Assembly: GCF_021397715.1 (NCBI RefSeq)
Contig: NZ_CP090207.1
Location: 1,178,001-1,242,000, forward strand
Length of the DNA: 64,000 bases
Direction of reading: 5' to 3'
Origin: Pantoea agglomerans
GTDB taxonomy: Bacteria > Pseudomonadota > Gammaproteobacteria > Enterobacterales > Enterobacteriaceae
Shown here piece after piece: positions 16,963-26,095 of the stretch (its first letter is position 1; the number at the start of each line of letters is the position of its first letter). Below the pieces are notes generated by a model, which had not been told where the DNA came from, did no database searches, and saw nothing but the letters and a program-made list of their open reading frames with translations. The position numbers and the translations under genes were made by a program.

Positions 16963-18926
16963 CCCTGCAGCACACCACCGTCCTGATGCAGCAGGCCGGG
17001 ATTCGACGGCTGGCAGTGATCAGCGGCGATCCCGCCTGGTGCCTGGCACGGGCGGCGGTATGGCGCGACGCGCTGGCGGGTGACTGGCTGACACTGGCCG
17101 ACAGCGCGCTGTTTCCCGGTCCGCACTGCGCGCCAGGTGCGGTGCGCACTCTGCTGGGACGCGAATTTCATCACGCCATTTTCGATGCCCGCGCGGGCTT
17201 TCACGCCGACGCCTTCGCCGCACTGGCTGGCACCTTAACCGCCGGTAGCTGGCTGCTGCTGCTGGTCCCGCCCTGGGACCGCTGGCCGCACCAGCCGGAT
17301 GCCGATAGCCTGCGCTGGGCGGATGTCGCCGAACCCATCGCCACGCCACGCTTCGTTCACCATCTGCAACAGCAGATTCTCACCGATGCCGAAGTGCTAC
17401 TGGAGCGGCAGCATCAGCCGTGCCGTTGGCCGCCGCTGTCTGACAAGCCACGCTGGCAGTGTCAGGCACCGCAGCAGCAACAGGCGGTGCTGGAACAGTG
17501 GCTGGCAATGTCGTCTGGCGTGGCGGTCCTGACCGCCGCCCGTGGCCGCGGAAAATCGGCACTGGCGGGGATGCTGGCGCGTCACAATGGTCACGCGCTG
17601 GTGACCGCACCGGCCAGAGCTTCAACGGAGGTCCTGGCAGCGTTTGCCGGCGAGCATTTTCATTTCATGGCACCAGACGCGCTACTGGCGCTGGACCCGC
17701 CGCCTGCCGCTGAGTGGCTGATTATTGATGAAGCGGCAGCTATTCCCGCGCCGCTGTTGCAGGCGCTGGTCAGCCGTTTTCCCCGCGTGTTACTCACCAC
17801 CACCGTACAAGGTTACGAAGGTAGCGGGCGCGGCTTTATCCTCAAGTTTTGCGCCGCACTGCCGCAGGTGCGCTATTTTACCCTTGATGAGCCACTGCGC
17901 TGGTCGCGTAGCGATCCGCTGGAGCGCTGGCTCAACCAGACGCTGCTGTTTGATGATGCCACCGCTGTCACGCCTTCCTCATCAGCCCTTCCGCATCCTG
18001 CCTCCCGCGACGATTTTCCGGCGTTGCAGGCGGCCTATCGCCTGCTGACCAGCGCCCATTACCGGACCTCACCGCTGGATTTACGTCGGCTGCTGGATGC
18101 GCCAGGTATGCAGCTGTGGCTGGCTGGCGAGACAGCGGCGTTGCAGGGCGCATTATGGCTGGTGGAAGAGGGTGGACTTGATCCAGCGCTGGCGCAGGCG
18201 GTGTGGGCCGGTACCCGTCGGCCACGCGGTAACCTGGTCGCTCAGTCGCTGGCGGCGCATGCAGGACTGACGGAGGCGGCAACGTTACGCTCACTGCGCA
18301 TCAGCCGTATTGCCGTGGCGGCGGAAAGCCGTCGCCGTGGAATCGGCCAGCAGCTGGTGACCGCGGCCCGTCACGCTGCCGCTGATTACGACTATCTTTC
18401 CGTCAGCTTCGGCTACACTGAGTCTCTTTGGGCCTTCTGGCGCGCCTGTGGTTTTACCCTGGTGCGAATCGGCAGTCAGCGCGAGGCGAGCAGCGGCTGT
18501 TACGCCGCAATGGCGATGCTGGCCTGTTCTGCTGCCGGAGAAGCGTTGCAGCAGCGCGCGGCACAGCAACTGGCCCGCGACTGGCCGCTTTTACCTCAGC
18601 CTGTCGCGTTACCGGCAGGCGTTGTGATGCGGTATGACGCGGATTTTACCGATCAGGATGCCTGGCTGGCCGCCGGTTTTGCCTGGGCACAGCGGCCACT
18701 GGAGGCCAGTTTGCCGGTGTTGCAGCGGCTGGCTGGCCTCCGGCTGCAGCCGTTACCGCTGCTGGAAGCCGCGATTGCCGCGCCGGATGCGCTCAGCACG
18801 CTGGCCCGACAGGCGGGACTGAGTGGACGTAAAGCGCTGATTACTGCGCTGCGTCAGCAGACCGCCAGCGCGCTTGAAAACCTGCCAGGCCTGGACGCTG
18901 AGGCTCTGCGTCAGTCGTTGAAATAA
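16959..18926 (+). CDS. tmcA: TmcA, tRNA(Met) cytidine acetyltransferase
   Basis: A 655-residue bifunctional protein (E. coli 671). An N-terminal domain (about 1-165) is followed by a RecD-like helicase module with Walker [12 protein letters not shown] (GRGKS at 196-200) and [14 protein letters not shown] (Walker B). A GNAT acetyltransferase domain follows ([21 protein letters not shown], then YLSVSFGYT), and a helical C-terminal tail. It makes N4-acetylcytidine at position 34 of elongator tRNA-Met using acetyl-CoA and ATP, which prevents misreading of AUA. ATG 16959 overlaps the ypfJ stop (ATGA); the in-frame GTG at 16935 lies within ypfJ and is less likely. High GC and many Ala/Gln codons match the neighbours. 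Confidence 0.94.
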   Translation: MTLQHTTVLMQQAGIRRLAVISGDPAWCLARAAVWRDALAGDWLTLADSALFPGPHCAPGAVRTLLGREFHHAIFDARAGFHADAFAALAGTLTAGSWLLLLVPPWDRWPHQPDADSLRWADVAEPIATPRFVHHLQQQILTDAEVLLERQHQPCRWPPLSDKPRWQCQAPQQQQAVLEQWLAMSSGVAVLTAARGRGKSALAGMLARHNGHALVTAPARASTEVLAAFAGEHFHFMAPDALLALDPPPAAEWLIIDEAAAIPAPLLQALVSRFPRVLLTTTVQGYEGSGRGFILKFCAALPQVRYFTLDEPLRWSRSDPLERWLNQTLLFDDATAVTPSSSALPHPASRDDFPALQAAYRLLTSAHYRTSPLDLRRLLDAPGMQLWLAGETAALQGALWLVEEGGLDPALAQAVWAGTRRPRGNLVAQSLAAHAGLTEAATLRSLRISRIAVAAESRRRGIGQQLVTAARHAAADYDYLSVSFGYTESLWAFWRACGFTLVRIGSQREASSGCYAAMAMLACSAAGEALQQRAAQQLARDWPLLPQPVALPAGVVMRYDADFTDQDAWLAAGFAWAQRPLEASLPVLQRLAGLRLQPLPLLEAAIAAPDALSTLARQAGLSGRKALITALRQQTASALENLPGLDAEALRQSLK

Positions 18927-18999
18927 TTCGACCTGCGGGTTCAAATTTTCCTCATATCATTTCGCGCCCGGCGGCGTAGAGTGAAAACAGGAGGTCAAC

Positions 19000-19680
19000 A
19001 TGACACTGAAATATGTAATCGTTCAACAGCCCGCCACGGCGGCCCAGCTGTTTCTGCTTTATCACGGCGTAGGCGACAATCCGGACTCAATGGGCGAGAT
19101 TGGCAGCTGGTTTGCCCGCACCTTCCCGGAGGCGCTGGTGGTGTCGGTGGGGGCGCCTGCCGCAGGCCGCCAGTGGTTTCCCGAAGCCGATTTACACGAC
19201 CAGACGGTTCAGCAACGGGTCGACGCTGCGATGCCGCAGTTCGTCGAGTCGGTTCGTCACTGGCAGCAGCAGAGCGGTGTCCGGGCGGAAGCGACGGCGC
19301 TGATCGGCTTTTCGCAGGGCGGCAGCATGGTGCTGGAAGGGGTAAAAGCGCATGCCGATCTGGCGGGGCGGGCGGTGGTGTTTAACGGTCGCTTCGTCAC
19401 GTTACCCGAGAAAGCCAGTACCCGCACCACGGTGCATCTGATTCACGGTGATTACGATGAGCAGATCCCGCTGCATCATGCGCAGCTGGCGGAGCAGCGT
19501 CTGACGGCGTTAGGCGGCGATGTTACGCTGGATATTGTCGACGATCTGGCCCATGCCATCGACCATCGCAGCATGGCGCTGGCGCTGGATCATCTGCGTT
19601 ATACGGTGCCGAAGCGTTATTTTGACGAGGCGTTGAGCGGGGCGAAGCCCGGTGATGATGATGTCATCGTGATGATGTAA
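19000..19680 (+). CDS. ypfH: YpfH, serine esterase/carboxylesterase family hydrolase
   Basis: A 226-residue alpha/beta hydrolase of the phospholipase/carboxylesterase family. LLYHGVGDNP forms the oxyanion loop, GFSQGG the nucleophile elbow (Ser105), HGDYDEQIP the acidic residue and DDLAHAID the catalytic histidine. There is no signal peptide, so it is cytoplasmic. E. coli YpfH is an esterase of unknown physiological substrate. ATG 19000 follows ACAGGAGGTCAAC, a strong ribosome-binding site. It is transcribed alone and shares a two-way hairpin with the converging ypfN. Confidence 0.92.
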   Translation: MTLKYVIVQQPATAAQLFLLYHGVGDNPDSMGEIGSWFARTFPEALVVSVGAPAAGRQWFPEADLHDQTVQQRVDAAMPQFVESVRHWQQQSGVRAEATALIGFSQGGSMVLEGVKAHADLAGRAVVFNGRFVTLPEKASTRTTVHLIHGDYDEQIPLHHAQLAEQRLTALGGDVTLDIVDDLAHAIDHRSMALALDHLRYTVPKRYFDEALSGAKPGDDDVIVMM

Positions 19681-19682
19681 AA

Positions 19683-19705
19683 ATGCCCTCGCTCAGCGAG
19701 GGCAT
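19683..19705. terminator. Bidirectional terminator between ypfH and ypfN
   Basis: ATGCCCTCGC pairs with GCGAGGGCAT around TCA. On the minus strand TTTTTAC follows, making it a good terminator for the dapE-ypfN transcript. On the plus strand the T-tract is poor. Confidence 0.82.
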
Positions 19706-19711
19706 CCGGCA

Positions 19712-19900
19712 TTACTTCTTCTTCGGCCAGTCGTCGTCATCGTCCCATTTATCGTTAAAATCACGATGCGGCGGCAGGTTCGGTTTGTTATCCATAAATT
19801 TTTTGTGATCGATGCGTTTCAGATCTTTATACACATTCATCAGCACGCCAACCATCAGCAGGATCACCAGGATCCACCAGTAATCTTTAATAAACTCCAT
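19712..19900 (-). CDS. ypfN: YpfN, small single-span membrane protein (UPF0370)
   Basis: A 62-residue protein with one hydrophobic segment (about residues 8-24, [17 protein letters not shown]) and a charged tail ending in an Asp-rich run and three lysines ([11 protein letters not shown]). Sequence and position match E. coli YpfN. AAGGAGCGGGAA precedes the ATG. It is the last gene of a yffB-dapE-ypfN transcript, 22 bases after the dapE stop. Function is unknown. Confidence 0.92.
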   Translation of the reverse strand: MEFIKDYWWILVILLMVGVLMNVYKDLKRIDHKKFMDNKPNLPPHRDFNDKWDDDDDWPKKK

Positions 19901-19922
19901 TTCCCGCTCCTTAACATCGCAC

Positions 19923-21050
19923 TCAGGCGATCAGTTGTTCCATGATGCGTTGATACATCCGGCTCAGCATCTGCAGGTCGGAGGCTTTCACACACTCATT
20001 GATTTTATGAATGGTGGCGTTTACCGGACCCAGTTCCACTACCTGCGCACCCATGCGGGCGATAAAGCGGCCATCAGAGGTGCCGCCGGTTGTCAGCAGC
20101 TGCGGCTTAATTTCATTATAGTGCGCTACCGCTTTTACGACGGCATCCACCAGCTTACCGCGATCGGTCAGGAACGGCTGACCCGAGAGTTTCCACTCAA
20201 TGGTGTAGCGCAACTGATGACGATCCAGCAGCTCTGCGACCCGCTGACGGATCATCGCGTCGGTCAGTTCGGTGCTGAAGCGGAAGTTAAACTGCACGAA
20301 CAGCTCGCCGGGAATGACATTATTACTGCCGGTTCCCGCCTGTACGTTGGCAATCTGCATACTGGTCGCCGGGAAAAACGCATTGCCCTGATCCCATTCG
20401 ACCGCCACCAGTTCGTTCAGCGCGGGCATCGCCCGATGCACCGGGTTATCCGCCAGATGCGGATAGGCGACGTGGCCCTGCACGCCGTGGATGGTCAGAT
20501 TGGCGGTGATCGAGCCGCGTCGGCCATTTTTCACTACGTCACCGACCACTTCGGTACTTGAGGGTTCGCCGACCAGGCAGTAATCAAGCCGCTCCTGGCG
20601 TGCCATCAGGCGTTCAACCACCTTCACGGTCCCGTTGGCACCGCTGGCCTCTTCGTCTGAGGTGATCAGAAACGCCAGCCGCCCTTTATGGTGCGGATGG
20701 ACGGCGACAAAACGCTCCGCCGCCACCACCATCGCCGCCAGCGAACCCTTCATGTCGGCCGCGCCACGGCCAAACAGCATGCCGTCGCGGATGGTGGGCT
20801 CAAACGGCGGATTGATCCAGCGGCTGGCATCGCCCGACGGGACCACATCGGTATGACCGGCAAAGGCCAGCGTTTCGCCTTCACCGCGGGTCGCCCAGAA
20901 ATTCAGGGTGTCATCGATGTTCATGGTCTCAATGTGGAAACCAATCGCCTGCAGGCGGGCAATCAGCAGCGCCTGACAGCCGGCATCATCGGGACTGAGA
21001 GAAGGGCGACGAATCAGCTGTTGCGTCAGCTCAATGACCGGGCAAAACAT
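19923..21050 (-). CDS. dapE: DapE, succinyl-diaminopimelate desuccinylase
   Basis: A 375-residue M20 zinc aminoacylase, exactly the E. coli length. It hydrolyses N-succinyl-L,L-diaminopimelate in lysine and peptidoglycan precursor synthesis. Metal-site motifs are [12 protein letters not shown] (His, Asp), [10 protein letters not shown] (bridging Asp), TSDEEASG (catalytic Glu and ligand), and HKINECV at the C-terminus (His ligand). The start is ATG at 21048-21050 (MFCPVIELT), matching E. coli; the longer frame to 21113 overlaps yffB and is rejected. One base separates it from the yffB stop, so the two are coupled. Confidence 0.98.
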   Translation of the reverse strand: MFCPVIELTQQLIRRPSLSPDDAGCQALLIARLQAIGFHIETMNIDDTLNFWATRGEGETLAFAGHTDVVPSGDASRWINPPFEPTIRDGMLFGRGAADMKGSLAAMVVAAERFVAVHPHHKGRLAFLITSDEEASGANGTVKVVERLMARQERLDYCLVGEPSSTEVVGDVVKNGRRGSITANLTIHGVQGHVAYPHLADNPVHRAMPALNELVAVEWDQGNAFFPATSMQIANVQAGTGSNNVIPGELFVQFNFRFSTELTDAMIRQRVAELLDRHQLRYTIEWKLSGQPFLTDRGKLVDAVVKAVAHYNEIKPQLLTTGGTSDGRFIARMGAQVVELGPVNATIHKINECVKASDLQMLSRMYQRIMEQLIA

Positions 21051-21051
21051 A

Positions 21052-21417
21052 TTACTTCTCCTGGATAGCATTCTGATAACTCGTCTCACTAAAGCCGGCA
21101 AGCAAAGTGCCATCCGGAGTGCGTAACAGCGGGCGTTTAATCATGGCGGGCTGGGCCAGCATCAGGGCTTTGGCGCTGTCGGCATCGGTGACGGCTTCGC
21201 GCTCTGCCTCGGGCAACTTGCGCCAGGTGGTGCCGCGGGTGTTGAGCAGGGTGGTGTAACCCAGCGCATCAATAAATTCCTGCAGCATCGCATCACTCAG
21301 GCCATCAGCGCGGTAGTCATGAAACCGATAGTCGATACCAGCCGCCGTTAAAAAGCCCCGGGCTTTTTTTATCGTGTCGCAATTTTTAATCCCGAACATC
21401 ACCCACTGCGCGCTCAT
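21052..21417 (-). CDS. yffB: YffB, Spx/ArsC-family protein
   Basis: A 121-residue thioredoxin-fold protein of the Spx/ArsC group. [16 protein letters not shown] carries the single N-terminal cysteine in a NCDT context rather than CxxC, and [10 protein letters not shown] and IKRPLL are family motifs. It starts at ATG 21415-21417 with AAGGA upstream; an upstream in-frame extension to 21468 is rejected because it lacks homology and a binding site. It heads the yffB-dapE-ypfN unit. E. coli YffB has no firmly assigned function; arsenate reductase activity should not be assumed. Confidence 0.92.
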   Translation of the reverse strand: MSAQWVMFGIKNCDTIKKARGFLTAAGIDYRFHDYRADGLSDAMLQEFIDALGYTTLLNTRGTTWRKLPEAEREAVTDADSAKALMLAQPAMIKRPLLRTPDGTLLAGFSETSYQNAIQEK

Positions 21418-21830
21418 CGCCTGATCCTTATTATCCTGTGAAAAGTGGAAGCTGAAAAAAGCAGCCAAAGCGGGAGTTTAGCATAGTGCGATCCGTTGCG
21501 GCATCTCACCAGGCCAGCCTGACCTGCCGAAAAACGCTTTCGGCTGCGCCTGGTTTATCACCGGGTAACCGTTATCAATTTCAGCCGTAATCATTACCTG
21601 GCTTATCATTGGGTGATTGAGAATTTCGCCATGTTTGAAAAATAGTCTACCGCTGGGTTTATCAAAAATTATTTTCAGTCGGGTTAAGCAGTTGCTGAAA
21701 TGTGCGTCAGCTACCAAATCCGATAAATCTCAGGTTTTATTCACCGCTGCCGATAGTGATAACAGGTGTAAACGTATTCACCTGATGAAAAAAAGCGCGT
21801 AACATTGCCATCACAATAAGAGAGGGCATT
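21418..21830. other. Intergenic region between yffB and ypfM
   Basis: About 410 bases with no supported gene. It is AT-richer than its flanks. It must hold the divergent promoters of yffB-dapE-ypfN and ypfM, but I could not pick clear -35/-10 pairs. A short inverted repeat AGGTG/CACCT flanks TAAACGTATT near 21765-21784, close to ypfM. Frames on both strands look like noise. Confidence 0.4.
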
Positions 21831-21893
21831 ATGATTGACACTGAAATGGGGAACTGGAAAGAATTTATCGAAGCGATGTTACGCAACAAGTAA
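21831..21893 (+). CDS. ypfM: YpfM, 20-residue small protein
   Basis: ATG 21831 opens a 20-codon frame ending TAA 21893: MIDTEMGNWKEFIEAMLRNK. E. coli YpfM (19 residues) has the same GNWK-FIE-MLR core and the same location next to acrD. GAGAGGG lies five to eight bases upstream of the ATG, and a strong hairpin terminator starts 65 bases after the stop, so it is an independent transcript. The peptide is probably a single amphipathic helix. In E. coli the protein has been detected experimentally, but no role is known. Confidence 0.88.
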   Translation: MIDTEMGNWKEFIEAMLRNK

Positions 21894-21957
21894 CACGCTA
21901 AGAGACAAGCAGGGCGATTCCCCTCTTGCTGCAATTCTTACCACACACAGAAATAAG

Positions 21958-21990
21958 GCGGTCACTGACATCAGTGGCCGCTTTTTATTT
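21958..21990 (+). terminator. Rho-independent terminator downstream of ypfM
   Basis: GCGGTCACTGA (21958-21968) pairs with TCAGTGGCCGC (21971-21981) around CA, with one G-T pair, followed by TTTTTATTT. It also lies just beyond the acrD stop on the other strand. Confidence 0.9.
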
Positions 21991-22024
21991 CTGACCTTGC
22001 TGGCCCGGTTGCGGGCCAATCGGC

Positions 22025-25000
22025 TTAATCGTGTGGCTTCTCTTTTAGCGGGAAGCGCCGGCGGACCAGCACAAAGAACAGCGGTACAAAGAAGATCGCC
22101 AGCAGCGTGGCGGAGATCATGCCGCCCATTACGCCGGTCCCCACCGCATGCTGGCTGCCGGAACCGGCTCCGCTACTGATTGCCATCGGCAGCACCCCAA
22201 AGATAAACGCCAGCGAAGTCATCAGAATCGGCCGCAGGCGCTGGCGTGACGCCTCCAGCGTCGCGGCCACCAGTTCGCCGCCTTTGCTGTTGATCTCATT
22301 GGCAAACTCAACAATCAGGATGGCGTTCTTGGCGGAGAGCCCCACCACCGTCAGCAACCCGACCTGGAAGTAGACATCGTTCTCCAGCCCGCGCAGCCAG
22401 GTGGCGATCAGCGCCCCGACCACGCCGAGCGGCACCACCAGCATCACCGAGAACGGAATCGACCAGCTCTCATAGAGCGCGGCAAGACAGAGGAAGACCA
22501 CCAGCAGCGAAATCGCATACAGCGCCGGGGCCTGTGAGCCGGAGAGCCGCTCCTGATAAGAGGCACCGCTCCACTGGAAGCCGACGCCCAGCGGCAGGGC
22601 GTTGACCAGTTTTTCCATCTCGTCCATCGCGGTGCCGCTGCTGACGCCATTCGCGGCTTCACCCACAATCTCCAGCGATGAATAACCGTTGTAGCGTTCA
22701 AGCCGCGGTGAACCAGTTTCCCAATGACTGGTGGCGAAAGCGGAGAAGGGCACCATGCCGCCGCTGCTGTTGCGCACGTACCACTTATTAATGTCTTCCG
22801 GCAGCATACGATATTCGGCCGCCGCCTGAACGTAGACCTTTTTCACCCGACCGCGATCGAGGAAATCATTCACGTAGCTTGAGCCCCAGGCGGTGGTCAG
22901 CGTGTCGTTGATGGTATCGAGTGAGACGCCCAGCGCCTGCGCTTTGCGATCATCAACATCAATCTGCAACTGCGGGCTGTCATCAAGTCCGTTGTGCCGC
23001 ACCCGCGACAGCGACTTATCATTGGCGGCCATCTCCAGCAGCTTATCGCGCATCGCCATCAGCTGCGTATGCCCGACTCCGGCGTGATCCTGCAGTTGCA
23101 GGTCAAAGCCGGATGAGCTGCCCATACCAGTGATCGCCGGCGGGCTACTGGCGATCACCCGGCCCTCTTTGATCTTCTGAAAGGCTTTTGTGGCACGATC
23201 GATAATCGCGAATGAGGTGCGATCGGTGCCGGGGCGATCTTCCCAGTTTTTCAGCCGCACAAACAGGCGCGCTACGTTCTGACCGTTACCGCCAGGACCG
23301 GCACCGATGGTCGAGAACACCGACAGCACATTGGCTTTCTCTTCAGTCAGATAGTACTGCTCCACTTTTGCCACCACGGCGGCGGTTTGCTCCAGCGTCG
23401 CGCCTGCCGGCAACTGGACCTGGGTCAGGAACACGCCGCGATCTTCCAGCGGCAGGAACGAGGTTGGCAGACGCAGAAACAGGAAGGCCATCAGGCCGAT
23501 AAGCGCCAGATAGAGCAGCAGCCAGCGGCCGCCCTTACGCAGAATGCCCGCCACGCCGTGCTGGTAGCGGTCAGCATTTTTATTGAAGTGACGATTAAAC
23601 CAGCCGAAAAAGCCGCGACGATCGTGCGACTCGCCGGGCTTCACCGGCCTGAGCAGCGTGGCACACAGCGCGGGCGTCAGGATCATCGCCACCAGCACCG
23701 ACAGCACCATCGCCGACACAATGGTGATCGAGAACTGGCGATAAATGGCCCCGACCGTGCCGCCAAAAAAGGCCATCGGCACAAATACGGCGGAGAGCAC
23801 CAGCGCAATACCCACCAGTGCGCCCTGAATCTGGCCCATCGATTTACGTGTTGCGGCGCGCGGCGACAGTCCCTCTTCGCTCATCAGGCGTTCAACGTTT
23901 TCCACCACCACGATGGCATCATCCACCAGTAACCCGATCGCCAGCACCATGGCGAACATCGTCAGGGTATTGATACTGAAACCGCAGGCGTAGAGCACGC
24001 TGAAGGTGCCCATCAGCACCACCGGCACCGCGATAGTCGGGATCAGGGTAGCGCGGAAGTTCTGCATAAACAGATACATCACGCCAAACACCAGCACGAT
24101 CGCCTCCAGCAGCGTCTTCACCACATCGGTGATAGAGGCTTTGACGAACGGCGAGGTTTCATAGGCGATTTTCGCTTCCAGTCCGTGAGGAAAATAGTGC
24201 GACAGCTCTTCAATACGCGCCCGCACCAGTTTGTCGGTATTCATCTCATTGGCGCCAGAGGCCAGTTTCACCCCTAGTCCGGAAGCGGGCTGGCCGTTGT
24301 AGCGGCTGAGGTAGTCATATTTTTCTGCACCCAGCGCTACGCTGGCGACGTCGCCCAGCGTCACTACCGAGCCATCCGGATTGTTTTTCAGGGTAATCGC
24401 CCGGAACTGTTCCGGCGTCTGCAGCATCGACTGAGCATTCACCGTGGCGTTAAGCGCCTGTTTCGCGACTGATGGCAGGCCGCCCACCTGACCGACGGCG
24501 ACCTGGGCGTTCTGCGACTCGATTGCGCTGACCACATCATCGGTGGTCAGGGCGTAGGCGATCAGTTTGTTGGGATCGAGCCAGATACGCATCGCATACT
24601 GCGAGCCGTAAGCGTCAACCTGGCCGACGCCATCGATGCGGCTCAGCGGGTCCTGAATGTTACTGGCGACATAATCTGCAATATCCTGCTTATCCATGCT
24701 GCCGTCGGTGGAAACAAACGCCACCATCAGGATGTTGCTGTCACCGGTTTTATTGACCGTCACGCCCTGCGACTGCACTGCCTGCGGTAATTTGCGCAGC
24801 GCGGACTGCAACTGGTTCTGCACCTGCTGGCGCGCTTCATCCGGATCGGTTCCGGCGGTAAAGGTGAGCGTGATCTGCGCCTGGCCGGTATTACTGCTGT
24901 TGGATGACATGTACATCAGGTTATCGATGCCGGTCATGTTCTGCTCGATCACCTGGGTCACGGTGTTCTCCAGCGTCTCCGCCGAGGCGCCAGGGTAGTT

Positions 25001-25141
25001 AGCCGTAATGCGAACGTTTGGCGGTGCCAGATCGGGATACTGTTCAATAGGCAGCGAAATGATGGAAAGGGTGCCGCAAAGACACAGCAAAATCGCCAGA
25101 ACCCAGGCAAAGATGGGTCGGTCGATAAAGAAATTCGACAT
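22025..25141 (-). CDS. acrD: AcrD, RND-family aminoglycoside/multidrug efflux pump
   Basis: A 1038-residue inner-membrane RND transporter (E. coli AcrD 1037). It opens [17 protein letters not shown], contains the proton-relay aspartates in [14 protein letters not shown], two large periplasmic loops, and the C-terminal [14 protein letters not shown] repeat. AcrD pumps aminoglycosides and anionic amphiphiles using the proton gradient with AcrA and TolC, neither of which is encoded here. The nearest relatives by segment ([40 protein letters not shown]) are AcrD rather than AcrB. The start is ATG 25139-25141, with AGGAG ten bases upstream; the longer frame to 25231 is rejected. In E. coli BaeR and CpxR control acrD; I could not identify such boxes here. 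Confidence 0.95.
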   Translation of the reverse strand: MSNFFIDRPIFAWVLAILLCLCGTLSIISLPIEQYPDLAPPNVRITANYPGASAETLENTVTQVIEQNMTGIDNLMYMSSNSSNTGQAQITLTFTAGTDPDEARQQVQNQLQSALRKLPQAVQSQGVTVNKTGDSNILMVAFVSTDGSMDKQDIADYVASNIQDPLSRIDGVGQVDAYGSQYAMRIWLDPNKLIAYALTTDDVVSAIESQNAQVAVGQVGGLPSVAKQALNATVNAQSMLQTPEQFRAITLKNNPDGSVVTLGDVASVALGAEKYDYLSRYNGQPASGLGVKLASGANEMNTDKLVRARIEELSHYFPHGLEAKIAYETSPFVKASITDVVKTLLEAIVLVFGVMYLFMQNFRATLIPTIAVPVVLMGTFSVLYACGFSINTLTMFAMVLAIGLLVDDAIVVVENVERLMSEEGLSPRAATRKSMGQIQGALVGIALVLSAVFVPMAFFGGTVGAIYRQFSITIVSAMVLSVLVAMILTPALCATLLRPVKPGESHDRRGFFGWFNRHFNKNADRYQHGVAGILRKGGRWLLLYLALIGLMAFLFLRLPTSFLPLEDRGVFLTQVQLPAGATLEQTAAVVAKVEQYYLTEEKANVLSVFSTIGAGPGGNGQNVARLFVRLKNWEDRPGTDRTSFAIIDRATKAFQKIKEGRVIASSPPAITGMGSSSGFDLQLQDHAGVGHTQLMAMRDKLLEMAANDKSLSRVRHNGLDDSPQLQIDVDDRKAQALGVSLDTINDTLTTAWGSSYVNDFLDRGRVKKVYVQAAAEYRMLPEDINKWYVRNSSGGMVPFSAFATSHWETGSPRLERYNGYSSLEIVGEAANGVSSGTAMDEMEKLVNALPLGVGFQWSGASYQERLSGSQAPALYAISLLVVFLCLAALYESWSIPFSVMLVVPLGVVGALIATWLRGLENDVYFQVGLLTVVGLSAKNAILIVEFANEINSKGGELVAATLEASRQRLRPILMTSLAFIFGVLPMAISSGAGSGSQHAVGTGVMGGMISATLLAIFFVPLFFVLVRRRFPLKEKPHD

Positions 25142-25315
25142 TAAATCGACACTCCTCAGTGCTTTTTTTTTATCAGGAACGAGACCCCAGGAAAGGGTGC
25201 ACCAGCAGAGCAACCGGATGATCTTCGCCACGATTTCCCGCCGTCACTTACTCTACGTGCGGTCAATTAGGAAATCGTGGAGAAATTGTGGAGAAAGTGT
25301 AAATTCCCCGATTAT

Positions 25316-25948
25316 TTAACGATGGCGGCTTTCAAGCCAGAGTACCGTGGCGGCAACGCGTGAGCGCACATCCAGTTTACGCAACAGATTGCGGATATGC
25401 ACTTTTACCGTCTCTTCCGAAATATGCAGAATGGCGGCAATCTCTTTGTTCGACAGACCGCGCGCAACTTCCTGTAGCACGTCACGCTCACGTTCAGTCA
25501 GCTGACGTAACGGATCGGCGCTGTGCTGGCGGTTAGCCAGATAACGGGCGACGCCTTCGCTGAAAACTTTTTCGCCCTGCGAGGCCTGCAGAATCTGCGC
25601 CAGCAGGATCTCCGGCTCGCTATCTTTCAGCAGATAGCCATCGGCACCGGCATCGACCATGGTGAAAATATCGCTGTGGGCGTCGGAGACGGTCAGAACC
25701 AGAATGCGCGATCCGATGCCTTCATGACGCAGCGCTTTAAGCGTATCCAGTCCCGACATGCCTTTCATATTCAGGTCGAGCAAAATCACGTCGGGTTCCT
25801 GCCGGCGCGCTTCTGCCAGCGCTTCAGTACCGTTGTTGGCTTCGGCGATCACCACCAGTCGGGGGTCCAGCGCCAGCAGCTGCCGGATACCCCGGCGCAT
25901 CAGTGGATGGTCATCAACAATCATCAACGTTAATACGGGCTGTTGCAT
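25316..25948 (-). CDS. narP: NarP, nitrate/nitrite response regulator (NarL/FixJ family)
   Basis: A 210-residue regulator. The receiver domain has Asp12-Asp13 (VDDHPLMRRG), the phospho-acceptor Asp58 in LLDLNMKGMSG, and Lys in LLKDSEPEIL. A LuxR-type HTH follows (about 145-205: LTERERDVLQEVARGLSNKEIAAILHISEETVKVHIRNLLRKL in outline). The sequence fits NarP better than NarL (MRRGIRQLL, GLDTLKALR). Phosphorylated NarP activates anaerobic respiration genes in response to nitrate and nitrite. Here it lies directly downstream of its sensor NarQ on the same strand (147-base gap), whereas the two are unlinked in E. coli. AGGA sits seven bases before the ATG. Confidence 0.92.
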   Translation of the reverse strand: MQQPVLTLMIVDDHPLMRRGIRQLLALDPRLVVIAEANNGTEALAEARRQEPDVILLDLNMKGMSGLDTLKALRHEGIGSRILVLTVSDAHSDIFTMVDAGADGYLLKDSEPEILLAQILQASQGEKVFSEGVARYLANRQHSADPLRQLTERERDVLQEVARGLSNKEIAAILHISEETVKVHIRNLLRKLDVRSRVAATVLWLESRHR

Positions 25949-26095
25949 GTTCTTTTCCTTTTCCCCGATTGGTATCAGGCGGTTATGCGTGCTGCGGCTG
26001 ACGCGGAAGGCTGCACCGCAGTGGCTTTGCCGTTCGTCAGTGGCCAGAAGGTGTCTGGCGATGGCACATCTACAGAGTTAATCCGCTTCAGAACG

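Noticed and set aside
23387-23932. 181-codon open frame antisense to acrD
   Set aside because: Entirely opposite conserved transmembrane and loop coding sequence of acrD; composition typical of a shadow.
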